Shown piece after piece: positions 1 through 6,553 of a stretch of 7,602 nucleotides of DNA. This stretch comes from Rhodospirillales bacterium (GTDB taxonomy: Bacteria; Pseudomonadota; Alphaproteobacteria; Rhodospirillales; Casp-alpha2). The translations under genes and the position numbers were made by a program. The notes beneath the pieces are model-generated. The model was not told the origin of the DNA and searched no databases. It saw only the letters and a list, made by a program, of their open reading frames with translations. The DNA lies in contig JACPJY010000061.1 in assembly GCA_016187325.1 (NCBI GenBank), forward strand, positions 1 through 7,602. Direction: 5' to 3'. Position 1 is the stretch's first letter. The number at the start of each line of letters is the position of its first letter.

Positions 1-680
1 ACCGCGCGCCGGTAGCTGTCGACCGCGCCCGCGAGGTCGCCGCGTGCCGCCAGCACCGTGCCGAGCGCGCCATGGGCGCCGGCGTGGTCCGGCGCCAGCT
101 TGACCGCCCGCCGGCACGCCGCCTCGGCGTCGGCTAGGCGATTGAGGTCCTTCAAGACACGCCCCAGGCTGACGTGGGCCTCGACAAACCCGGGCGCCAC
201 GGCGACGGCGCGCTCGAACTGCGCCAACGCCTCCTCCGGCTTGCCGGCTTCCCTGAGCGCGTCGCCGAGGTTGCTCAGCATCTCCGGGTCGTTCGGCGCT
301 AGCTTCAGCGCCTGCTGGTATGACCCCGCCGCCGCCGCCCACTTCCCCGCCGCCGCCAGCACGTTGCCGAGGTTGTTGTGCGGCGCCGGGTCGCGGGCAT
401 CCAGCGCGATCGCCCGCTTATAACAGTCCGCCGCCTCCTCCATCCGACCCAGCGCCCGATACGCCTCGCCCAGGTTGTTGTGCACCTGCGGGTTCTTCTT
501 GCGGCGCTTCGCCGCCCGCCCGATCAGCTCGACCGCCTCCGCCGCGCGGCCCTGCTGCAGCGCCGCCACCCCCAGCAGGTGCCGCGCCTCGGCGTTGTTC
601 GGATCGCCGTCCAGCACCTGCCGGTACAGCCGCTCCGCCTCACCGACCCGCCCCGCCCGGTGCAGCTTCAGCGCCTCCGC
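1..680 (-). repeat. Duplicated TPR-coding block, copy A
   Basis: This stretch aligns without gaps to 2230-2909 at a constant offset of 2229 bp. Three runs are identical by direct reading: 1-100 with 2230-2329, 338-410 with 2567-2639, and 542-641 with 2771-2870. Between them the copies differ at scattered and clustered bases. The left end of the duplication lies outside the window. Copy A encodes the N-terminal TPRs of the edge gene. Confidence 0.9.
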
Positions 681-722
681 AACCGAACCGCCCGCTCCCC
701 GACGCCCGTTGCTATCGCCCAT
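1..722 (-). CDS. TPR-repeat protein, N-terminal part (gene runs off the left edge)
   Basis: The frame is open for 240 codons from an ATG at 722 to the window edge, with no stop, so the C-terminal part is missing. The visible protein is a 34-residue TPR superhelix: repeats begin near residues 10, 44, 78, 112, 146, 180 and 214, with the usual pattern (NLGxAL, G.xxEA, AL.xxP) in most units. TPRs bind other proteins. Any catalytic domain lies outside the window. The start is 15 bp after the stop of the upstream TPR-glycosyltransferase gene, so the two are probably co-transcribed and perhaps translationally coupled; the Shine-Dalgarno match is weak. By eye, only about 24 of some 220 aligned residues differ from the N-terminal half of that upstream protein. 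I infer that this gene encodes a paralogue with the same or a related C-terminal domain. It could equally be a TPR-only or TPR-sulfotransferase protein. Confidence 0.85.
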   Translation of the reverse strand, partial: MGDSNGRRGAGGSVAEALKLHRAGRVGEAERLYRQVLDGDPNNAEARHLLGVAALQQGRAAEAVELIGRAAKRRKKNPQVHNNLGEAYRALGRMEEAADCYKRAIALDARDPAPHNNLGNVLAAAGKWAAAAGSYQQALKLAPNDPEMLSNLGDALREAGKPEEALAQFERAVAVAPGFVEAHVSLGRVLKDLNRLADAEAACRRAVKLAPDHAGAHGALGTVLAARGDLAGAVDSYRRA

Positions 723-737
723 CGCGCCCGAATCCCG

Positions 738-2969
738 TCACCATCCCGTCACCCGGAGCGCCGCCGCGACGCGCTCGACCACCGCCGCCCACTCGCCCGG
801 CCGCGCCTGGCGGAACAGCCTGACCGACGGATACCAGGGGCTGTCGTCGCGCTCCAGCAGCCAGTAATAGAGCGGCACCGGGTGCAATAACACCCACGCC
901 GGCACCCCGAGCGCGCCGGCCATGTGGGCGGTGGTGTTGGAGACGGCGATCACCAGGTCCATGGCCGCCACCTGGGCGGCGAAGGCGTCGAGGTCCGCCA
1001 TCTGGTCGACGGCGTCGTCGTGGATGACCGTCGTCCCGGTCGCTTGCTCGAAGGCTTCGCGCTCGGCGGCGGTGTCGCCGTATTGCAGATCAACGAGGGT
1101 GACGCCGGGGACGGCGGCGAGCGGCGCCAGCTCGGCCAATTTCATCGACTTGTGGCGGCCGAGCCTCTTGTTCTTGCTGATCCAGGCGACGCCGACCACC
1201 GGCCCGCCGCCGAGCTTGCGGTATTTCGCCCTGAGCGCGTCGCGGCGCTTGGCGTCGGCGACCAGGTATGATCGGCGGCCGGGAAAGCTTTCGAGATCGG
1301 GCCGGAGCCAGCGGCCGAGGTCGCCGGCCGTTACCTGGTAATCGAAGGTCGGGGATTGGGTCGCCGCCGCCGGCGGCACCTCCTTGGCAATGCACGCGAC
1401 GCCCGGAAGCGAGCGCTCGAACAGCGGTTTCAGCCGGCGATCGCATTCCAAGATGACGCGGGCGCCCACCGCCGTCAGGTCCGGGACCATGCCGGCGAAC
1501 AGCATCTCGTCGCCCGCCCCCTGTTCGGCCGTGACCAGGATGGTTTTTCCGGTGAGTGGCTCGCCCGACCAGATCGGCTGCGGGAACGGGCGTTTTTTAT
1601 CGAAGTCTTTCCCCCGCCACCGCCATTCGCTTTCCCGCCAACCTTCCTGCAACTGCCCATCGAGCAGCAACGACAGGGCAAGATTGCAGTGGGCATCCGC
1701 GTAGTCCGACTTCAGTTCGACGGCACGGCGGAAATGCGCCGCGGCGTCCGCAAACCGCCCCGATTCGTAAAGAGCGGTGCCAAGCTTGAAATGGGCCTCT
1801 TCCATCTCGGGGTCGAGGGTGAGCGCCTGGCGAAAGCTTGCCGTCGCTTCGTTTTCGCGGCCCGCTTTCAAGAGCGCGTTGCCGCGGGCGAGATGGAGGC
1901 GGGCATCGCCTGGCTGCAATCCGATCGCCCGATCGCAGGCCGCAACCGCTTCCTCGAACTCGCCGAGATCGGCCAGCGCGCTGCCGAGGCGGCCGACCGT
2001 CTTGGCGTCGTTCGGGTCGACGTTGATGGCGGCGCGCAACGCGACGACCGCCTCGCCGGGACGGTCCAACTGCCGCAACAGGGCGCCGAGATTGTGGTGG
2101 GCGTCGGCGAAGTCCGGCTTCAGCGCCACGGCGCGGCGGTAATGGGCGACGGCGTCTTCCGGGCGTTCCGTCGCCTTCAACGCATTGCCGAGGTTGGTGA
2201 GGGCGGTGGCGTCGCCGGGGGCAAGGGCAACCGCGCGCCGGTAGCTGTCGACCGCGCCCGCGAGGTCGCCGCGTGCCGCCAGCACCGTGCCGAGCGCGCC
2301 ATGGGCGCCGGCGTGGTCCGGCGCCAGCTCGACCGCCCGCCGGCACGCCGCCTCGGCGTCCGTCAGGCGATTGAGGTCCTTCAAGACACGCCCCAGACTG
2401 ACGCGGGCCTCGACAAACCCGGGCGCGATGGCGAGCGCGCGCTCGAACTGCGCCACCGCCTCCTCGGGCTTGCCGCTTTCGCGCAGCGCGTCACCCAGGT
2501 TGCTCAGCACCTCCGGATCGTCGGGCGTGATCCTCAGCGCGCGGCGGTACGACGCCGCCGCTGCCTCCCACTTCCCCGCCGCCGCCAGCACGTTGCCGAG
2601 GTTGTTGTGCGGCGCCGGGTCGCGGGCATCCAGCGCGATGGCGCGCTTATAACAGTCCGCCGCCGCCTCCATCCGACCCAGCGCCCGGTACGCCTCGCCC
2701 AGGTTGTTGTGCACCTGCGCGTTCCGCTTCAGCCGCTTCGCCGCCTGGCCGATCAGCGACACCGCTTCCTCCGCGCGGCCCTGCTGCAGCGCCGCCACCC
2801 CCAGCAGGTGCCGCGCCTCGGCGTTGTTCGGATCGCCGTCCAGCACCTGCCGGTACAGCCGCTCCGCCTCCGCCACCCGCCCCGCCCGGTGCAGCGACAG
2901 GGCCTGGCGAAGCGCCGCCGACGGTTCCGGATTCGCGTCAGCCGGGCGGTACCCGTTTCCTTGGCCCAT
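738..2969 (-). CDS. TPR protein with C-terminal glycosyltransferase family 9-like domain
   Basis: This is a 743-residue two-part protein. Residues about 16-457 are some 12-13 consecutive 34-residue TPR units. Residues about 458-743 resemble the glycosyltransferase-9/ADP-heptosyltransferase-like (GT-B) domain often found behind TPRs in alphaproteobacteria. Landmarks are WSGEPLTGKTILV followed by AEQGAGDEMLFA, and near the end AVSNTTAHMAGALGVPAWVLL, the segment that usually contacts the nucleotide-sugar. It is presumably cytoplasmic; donor and acceptor are unknown. Flagellin glycosyltransferases such as Caulobacter FlmG share the TPR-plus-GT layout, so a protein glycan target is one option and a surface polysaccharide another. 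I start it at 2969 (MGQGNG) rather than at the in-frame ATG at 3086. The longer form would overlap the upstream gene by 59 bp and add an Arg/Ser-rich leader, while 2969 has a GAGG just upstream (close, about 3 nt) and matches the start of the downstream paralogue (MGDSNG). Confidence 0.88.
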   Translation of the reverse strand: MGQGNGYRPADANPEPSAALRQALSLHRAGRVAEAERLYRQVLDGDPNNAEARHLLGVAALQQGRAEEAVSLIGQAAKRLKRNAQVHNNLGEAYRALGRMEAAADCYKRAIALDARDPAPHNNLGNVLAAAGKWEAAAASYRRALRITPDDPEVLSNLGDALRESGKPEEAVAQFERALAIAPGFVEARVSLGRVLKDLNRLTDAEAACRRAVELAPDHAGAHGALGTVLAARGDLAGAVDSYRRAVALAPGDATALTNLGNALKATERPEDAVAHYRRAVALKPDFADAHHNLGALLRQLDRPGEAVVALRAAINVDPNDAKTVGRLGSALADLGEFEEAVAACDRAIGLQPGDARLHLARGNALLKAGRENEATASFRQALTLDPEMEEAHFKLGTALYESGRFADAAAHFRRAVELKSDYADAHCNLALSLLLDGQLQEGWRESEWRWRGKDFDKKRPFPQPIWSGEPLTGKTILVTAEQGAGDEMLFAGMVPDLTAVGARVILECDRRLKPLFERSLPGVACIAKEVPPAAATQSPTFDYQVTAGDLGRWLRPDLESFPGRRSYLVADAKRRDALRAKYRKLGGGPVVGVAWISKNKRLGRHKSMKLAELAPLAAVPGVTLVDLQYGDTAAEREAFEQATGTTVIHDDAVDQMADLDAFAAQVAAMDLVIAVSNTTAHMAGALGVPAWVLLHPVPLYYWLLERDDSPWYPSVRLFRQARPGEWAAVVERVAAALRVTGW
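2230..2909 (-). repeat. Duplicated TPR-coding block, copy B
   Basis: This is the partner of the block at 1-680 and encodes the first seven or so TPRs of the TPR-glycosyltransferase gene. Identity breaks down at the N-terminal tips, where this gene has six extra codons (MGQGNGYRPADANPEPS against MGDSNGRRGAG). This supports a duplication of a whole gene or a large module rather than growth of single TPR units. Confidence 0.9.
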
Positions 2970-3027
2970 GATCCTCGGTTTCCCGTGCCGGAAAGACGCT
3001 GAAGGGTATCCGCCGGCCGAACCCCGT

Positions 3028-4434
3028 TCAATCGCTACCGGCGAGCGACCCGAGCGCCTCAAGGAGCGGCCCCAGGTGCTTCTCATAGCGCTTCCAGCGC
3101 CTGACCGCGGTGCGGTAGATCGGCCGGTGCACCTGATAAGCGCTGGCGGTATGGACGGGGCGTCCGCTGGCGTGGAAGTCGAGGCATGCGTCCTCCCATG
3201 GCAGTCCGCAGAATTCCAGCAGCCGGCGCATGGTGGGCTCCGGTCGGGCCACCAGCTCCTCGTAGCTGAGATCGAGGAACTGTCCCGGCAACGCCGCCCG
3301 CCAGTGGTCCATCAGCCGCGCATAGAGCCGGTAATAGCGGCCGAGATCGCCCAAGTCGTACGCGAACTCCTGGCCGGCGGCGAAATGGATCTGGTAGCAC
3401 GAGAGACAGGTGTCGACCGGGTCGCGAAGGCAATGCACGATGCGCGCCTTCGGCAGCGCCAGGTGGATGAGCCCGAGGAAGAAGAAGTTCCGCGGCATCT
3501 TGTCGGTGATCCGCGCCGCCTTGCCGGCACCTTGGGCTAGGCGCTTGACGTAGGCGTCGCCGAGGCGGCGGAAATCTCGGGGCCCGAGCCCGCGCACCGC
3601 TTCCGGGAAGCCGCGTCCGCCGGCGCCGAGGACGTCCACCACCGCGTCGCGGAAATGGTTGACCTCGCCGGCGCCCAGCACCCGCGAATGGCTGGAGAGA
3701 ATCTGCTCGACCAGCGAGGTGCCCGAGCGCGGCATGCCGACGATGAAAATCGGGCGCTCGTCCATAAGCCCCTTGCCGGCGTGGGCGGCGAGGAAGGCCG
3801 CGTCGAAGCTGCCGATGATCCGCTCGACCAGCGCCTCGTCGCCGGCGACGTCGTAGCGGAGCGACGTCCGCTGCAGGCGGTTGCCGCTCGCAAAACGCGC
3901 GAACGCGGCGTCGTGATCGCCCAGGTCCTGCAGCGCCTTGGCGACGGCGAAATCCAGGAACATCGCCTTACCGGCGGCAAGCCCGGGCCGGGCGCGCAGG
4001 CTTTGCATGGCCGCCAGGTCGGGATCGCCGGGCTCGAACGTCTTGATCAGCGAATAATCGTGCCAAGCCTCGGCGTCCTCCGGGTCGACGGCGAGAACCC
4101 GCCTGTAGAGCTTGCGCGCCGCCGCGTGGGCGCCGGATTCCGCCTCCAGTTGGGCGAGGTTGCTGAGCGCCGCCGCCGACCGCGGCTCGAGGGCGAGCGC
4201 GCCCCTATAGGCCTGTCGCGCCTCGGCGACGCGCCCGAGCTCTTTGAGCGCGCTGCCGAGGTTGCATAAGAGCGCGAAATCGCCGGGCCGGCGGCGCAGT
4301 GCCCGCTCGAACGCCGCCGCCGCCTCGGCGAACCGTCCGGCCGCGGCGAGCGCGTTGCCGCGGGCCTCGAGCGCGGCGGCGCCCGCGGGCGCCTTTTCGG
4401 CATCCCCCGGGCGGCGGCGTTTTCTTCGGGTCAT
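3028..4434 (-). CDS. TPR-sulfotransferase (PAPS-dependent, Sulfotransfer_3 type)
   Basis: This 468-residue protein probably transfers sulfate from PAPS to a hydroxyl on a glycan, protein or small molecule. After a basic start (TRRKRRRP) come three TPR units at about 19-52, 53-86 and 87-120. A linker leads to the sulfotransferase domain, about 225-465. The PAPS 5'-phosphosulfate loop is clear at 228-244 (PIFIVGMPRSGTSLVEQ), and the 3'-phosphate-binding segment is at 331-345 (RIVHCLRDPVDTCLS, with Arg337 and Ser345 as expected ligands). The length is normal for bacterial TPR-sulfotransferases. It is the first gene of the minus-strand cluster; 58 bp separate its stop from the next start. Its Shine-Dalgarno is weak, but a promoter-like pair lies 39-67 bp upstream of the ATG. 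The substrate cannot be read from sequence. The tandem TPR-glycosyltransferase suggests both act on the same glycosylated partner, which is inference. Confidence 0.92.
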   Translation of the reverse strand: MTRRKRRRPGDAEKAPAGAAALEARGNALAAAGRFAEAAAAFERALRRRPGDFALLCNLGSALKELGRVAEARQAYRGALALEPRSAAALSNLAQLEAESGAHAAARKLYRRVLAVDPEDAEAWHDYSLIKTFEPGDPDLAAMQSLRARPGLAAGKAMFLDFAVAKALQDLGDHDAAFARFASGNRLQRTSLRYDVAGDEALVERIIGSFDAAFLAAHAGKGLMDERPIFIVGMPRSGTSLVEQILSSHSRVLGAGEVNHFRDAVVDVLGAGGRGFPEAVRGLGPRDFRRLGDAYVKRLAQGAGKAARITDKMPRNFFFLGLIHLALPKARIVHCLRDPVDTCLSCYQIHFAAGQEFAYDLGDLGRYYRLYARLMDHWRAALPGQFLDLSYEELVARPEPTMRRLLEFCGLPWEDACLDFHASGRPVHTASAYQVHRPIYRTAVRRWKRYEKHLGPLLEALGSLAGSD

Positions 4435-4472
4435 GGCGGCGCTGTGGGATTTCCCGGATTGCGGAAGCCGCG

Positions 4473-4501
4473 ATTGTCGTCCCCGCCCCCGCCCGGGTCA
4501 A
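4473..4501 (-). promoter_or_regulatory. Candidate sigma70-type promoter for the TPR cluster
   Basis: On the minus strand, TTGACC (4496-4501) and GACAAT (4473-4478) are separated by exactly 17 bp. Transcription would start near 4466, leaving a leader of about 30 nt before the ATG at 4434. The -35 matches the housekeeping consensus at 5 of 6 positions and the -10 at 4 of 6. The same -35 hexamer and spacing occur upstream of the cytochrome gene. It is predicted from sequence only. Confidence 0.45.
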
Positions 4502-4540
4502 CGGTAATGGTCTGGATGGGAACTGGCATTTATCTCCGAT

Positions 4541-4568
4541 CGTCACCCCCGCTTTCGCGGGGGTGACG
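4541..4568. repeat. REP-like perfect hairpin (12-bp arms, TTTC loop)
   Basis: CGTCACCCCCGC and its exact reverse complement flank the four bases TTTC. No T-run follows on either strand, so it is not a classic Rho-independent terminator. It matches the CGTCAYYCCCGC...GCGGG type of interspersed palindrome common between genes in alphaproteobacteria. It may act as an mRNA-end stabiliser or be a relic of REP mobility. Confidence 0.75.
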
Positions 4569-4608
4569 AGTTGAACATGCGGACCCGCCGCGCTTGCCCA
4601 TCATCGTC

Positions 4609-4640
4609 ATTCCGGGGGCCGCGAAGCGGCAACCCGGAAT
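4609..4640. repeat. REP-like imperfect hairpin with nested stem
   Basis: The outer arms ATTCCGGG (4609-4616) and CCCGGAAT (4633-4640) are exact complements, and a second stem GCCGC/GCGGC around GAA sits inside. CGTC precedes the left arm, as in the neighbouring palindromes. It belongs to the same family of interspersed repeats and abuts the 70-bp tandem repeat. Confidence 0.7.
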
Positions 4641-4777
4641 CCAGGAAGTGTCGGACGTGCCTGGATTCCCGCTTGCGCGGGAATGACGATGGAACATGTG
4701 CGACCGTAATCCAGGAAGTGTCGGACGTGCCTGGATTCCCGCTTGCGCGGGAATGACGATGGAACATGTGCGACCGT
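4638..4777. repeat. Exact tandem duplication, 2 x 70 bp, each unit with a REP-like hairpin
   Basis: Units 4638-4707 and 4708-4777 are identical base for base. Each holds CCAGG...CCTGG short arms and a perfect stem ATTCCCGC-TTGC-GCGGGAAT, followed by GACGATGGAACATGTG. The single hairpin at 4541-4568 is followed by a similar tail (GACGAGTTGAACATG), so the repeated module is probably hairpin plus tail. Translated, this DNA gives the peptide strings VIPAQAGIQ and SFPRKRESR, which often turn up as false proteins; I annotate no gene here. Confidence 0.9.
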
Positions 4778-4822
4778 ACTGCATCCCTGGTAACTATGGC
4801 GCCAGCCCATCCCTGCCCAAAC

Positions 4823-4851
4823 AAAAACCGGGGCTCCGATGGAGCCCCGGT
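4823..4851 (-). terminator. Rho-independent terminator of the porin gene
   Basis: Read on the minus strand, ACCGGGGCTCC pairs perfectly with GGAGCCCCGGT around a 3-base loop, and the stem runs into TTTTTG. It lies about 45 bp beyond the porin stop. A smaller palindrome, TGGGCC-GTTC-GGCCCA (4865-4880), lies between stop and terminator. On the plus strand there is no T-run, so it should work in the porin direction only. Confidence 0.9.
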
Positions 4852-4896
4852 CGTTGTCTCTGAATGGGCCGTTCGGCCCATGGATCGAGCAGACGT

Positions 4897-6042
4897 TTAG
4901 AAGTTGAATATCGCCTGCAGACCGATCACGTCGATCGAGTCGATCGTCCGGTGCCCGATGCGATTGTTCTCGTAATCGTAGTTGCGGTATATCAGGGTAA
5001 GGCTGGCGCCGATGGCGTCGAAGCTCTGCGCCACGTCGATACCCCAGCCCTCGCCCTGATCGCTGCGGACGCCGGCGTGAAGCGACCGGTTGTACATACC
5101 GCGGAAGTTGGTGCCGCCGGCCGTGAAGATCTTCGCCTGGTAGCCGGCGGTCACGGCCCACATGAACGGATCGGCGACGGTGGCACTGCTGGGTCTTTCA
5201 TCGGGACGCGACTCAATGTGGAACGAGGCATTGATGCCGCTCTCGTGCCGCACGGCGATCGAGCCGCCGAGGTCGTAGTCGGTGTTGCCCTTGGCGCTCA
5301 GCTCGGAGTAGCCGACGGCGCCGATCAGGTTGAACGCCCCGATCTTGCCGGTGTACCTGGCGCCGATTTCGCCGCCGCCCGCGCCGTCCAACGACACCGC
5401 CAGGCCGAAGCCCATGAATGTCGGGGTGTCGTAGCGGATGACGTCGGTGCGGCTGGTGAAGTCGTTCATGGTGATGACGCCGCCGGGGGTGATGCCGGTG
5501 AAGCTGCCGGTCGCCGTGGTGCCGGTCTCCAGGAACTGCGCGCCGCCGCCCTGCCAAATGGTGTTCGGCGTCGTACCGCTGATGCCGGCGAGGGTGAATT
5601 CGGTGTTGCCGTTGGCCGCCGCGTCGGTCTGGCCGAAGCTGACTCTACCGAATTTCTTGTGGTTGACCCACACGTACTGGTGCCGGATCGACCAGTTGGT
5701 CTTGTCGGCGTCGACGTCGTTGCCGCTGACAGCGAACGAGCCGCCGGTGTTCGAGGTCTGGACGTCGAACTCGATCAGCGCGCCGGCCGTCACGTTCTCA
5801 TTCAGCGTGCCGGACGCCACCCAGCGGATGCGGGTGTTGGGAGTGTTGCCGGTGCTGTTGAACAGCTGCTCGTGCTGGCCGTCGTCGAGGTAGTACATGG
5901 CCCTGGCGACCTGGCCCGACACGACCAGCTTGTTCTTGTTGCCGTTGGCGATGTCGGCGCTGGCCGGCGTCGCCACGGGCGCGGCGACCGCGAACAGCGC
6001 GGCTGCCGCGACCGACGTTTTGAGGGTGGTTTTGATATTCAC
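4897..6042 (-). CDS. Outer-membrane porin (Gram-negative OmpC-like family)
   Basis: The 381-residue product is a trimeric-porin type beta-barrel that should let small hydrophilic solutes through the outer membrane. Residues 1-29 form a Sec signal peptide: a Lys-containing start, an Ala/Val-rich core and the cleavage site TPASA-D. The mature start, KLVVSGQVARAMYYLDDG, is typical of first barrel strands. The rest alternates polar and non-polar residues in many short strands, and the protein ends in Phe (AIFNF), the usual assembly signal for barrel insertion. The start codon is GTG; AAGGAG seven bases upstream fixes it. A strong terminator follows and both neighbours are far away, so the gene is monocistronic. 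The leader upstream is long and I found no convincing promoter for it. Solute preference cannot be told. Confidence 0.92.
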   Translation of the reverse strand: MNIKTTLKTSVAAAALFAVAAPVATPASADIANGNKNKLVVSGQVARAMYYLDDGQHEQLFNSTGNTPNTRIRWVASGTLNENVTAGALIEFDVQTSNTGGSFAVSGNDVDADKTNWSIRHQYVWVNHKKFGRVSFGQTDAAANGNTEFTLAGISGTTPNTIWQGGGAQFLETGTTATGSFTGITPGGVITMNDFTSRTDVIRYDTPTFMGFGLAVSLDGAGGGEIGARYTGKIGAFNLIGAVGYSELSAKGNTDYDLGGSIAVRHESGINASFHIESRPDERPSSATVADPFMWAVTAGYQAKIFTAGGTNFRGMYNRSLHAGVRSDQGEGWGIDVAQSFDAIGASLTLIYRNYDYENNRIGHRTIDSIDVIGLQAIFNF

Positions 6043-6049
6043 TTGGTCT

Positions 6050-6055
6050 CTCCTT
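6050..6055 (-). promoter_or_regulatory. Strong Shine-Dalgarno site deciding a GTG start
   Basis: On the minus strand AAGGAG lies 7 nt before GTG AAT ATC AAA. There is no ATG at this position, so the porin start depends on this site together with the signal peptide that begins directly after it. Confidence 0.85.
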
Positions 6056-6305
6056 CACCAAATTTTCGTTGCGGGGAAAGCCCCTAAAGAACCTGGAACC
6101 CTGTCGGACCATCGCGCCGGCCCCCTGGACTCCAACCTCCTAATCGCCGGTATCTTAGGCCGCGCGCGGTTTTGGCGAAGTTAATTCCGGCGTTTCGAGG
6201 GCAATTCGCGCGCCAGTGTGGTAATTTTGCAACGATGCCGCCGCAATGGCGTCCAGCCCCGCACTCCGGCGGTCTTGCCCGTGTGTGAAATCGTTCCGAT
6301 AATCC

Positions 6306-6334
6306 TTGACAATAATCCCATATTGTTCTATATA
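6306..6334 (+). promoter_or_regulatory. Sigma70-like promoter with inverted repeat in the spacer
   Basis: TTGACA (6306-6311) is a perfect -35. After exactly 17 bp comes TATATA (6329-6334), which matches the -10 consensus at 4 of 6 positions. The spacer overlaps a perfect inverted repeat ACAATA-ATCCCA-TATTGT (6309-6326), placed where a repressor would block polymerase. Transcription would start near 6341 and run rightward, yet no gene on that strand follows until gabD at 7427, so the product would be a non-coding or antisense RNA, if it is made at all. Confidence 0.4.
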
Positions 6335-6469
6335 CGTTTCCATGCCGCCGTCGCCCGATGGCGTCGCGCCGTGGCGCCGGCGGCCGGTTCTTGGACATCG
6401 TGAATAGGACTTGGGGCATCTGCCCATGGCCGGCGGGGCGGCGCGACCGACCCGCCGCATGCGACCGTG

Positions 6470-6489
6470 AAATGATGAGAAATGATGAG
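6470..6489. repeat. Two adjacent 10-bp repeats AAATGATGAG
   Basis: Two exact copies sit head to tail. They match the ATGATGAG-type units of the 11-bp array that starts 65 bp further right, but with one A fewer. Confidence 0.8.
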
Positions 6490-6516
6490 ATTCAAAAATT
6501 TTTCGGGGCTTGAATC
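6489..6516. repeat. 7-bp inverted repeat enclosing an A5T5 tract
   Basis: GATTCAA (6489-6495) and TTGAATC (6510-6516) are exact complements 14 bp apart. The A5T5 palindrome (6494-6503) overlaps the left arm and fills much of the gap. Such a tract bends DNA. A terminator is unlikely because no T-run follows the right arm. Confidence 0.7.
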
Positions 6517-6553
6517 GCGTCGGATCAATTGGTTAGGCGGAAACAGGCGGCCG

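Noticed and set aside
1356..3002. Plus-strand open frame of 548 codons opposite the TPR-glycosyltransferase gene
   Set aside because: It is rich in Arg, Gln, Val and His without any recognisable domain, and repeats because it mirrors the TPR repeats. The minus frame has clear TPR and glycosyltransferase motifs. Long antisense frames are expected in GC-rich coding DNA.
2970..3086. N-terminal extension of the TPR-glycosyltransferase to an ATG at 3086
   Set aside because: It would overlap the sulfotransferase gene, adds 39 residues without TPR character, and has no counterpart in the downstream paralogue, which begins with a similar MG-type start.
4541..4568. Hairpin as a terminator
   Set aside because: The stem is perfect, but neither strand continues into a T-run. 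It also lies upstream of the start of the TPR cluster, not behind a gene.
4530..5161. Minus-strand frames encoding VIPAQAGIQ and SFPRKRESR strings
   Set aside because: These are translations of the REP-like palindromes and are well-known false proteins. They are duplicated exactly with the 70-bp repeat and run over the porin terminator.
4864..6087. Plus-strand open frame of 407 codons opposite the porin
   Set aside because: It is low-complexity Val/Gly/Ala/Arg sequence antisense to a porin with signal peptide, Shine-Dalgarno site and terminator; there is no start signal or domain of its own.
6061..6300. Porin promoter on the minus strand
   Set aside because: I tried several TTGnnn words (for example TTGCAA and TTGCCC near 6200-6230) but none has a reasonable -10 at 16-18 bp, so I do not annotate one.
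6155..6343. Possible 62-residue protein on the minus strand starting METYIEQYGIIVKDYRNDF
   Set aside because: There is no good Shine-Dalgarno site, no recognisable family, and codon use unlike the neighbours (many A/T third positions early on). It lies across the plus-strand promoter-like sequence. I keep it as a weak possibility only; conservation in relatives would revive it.
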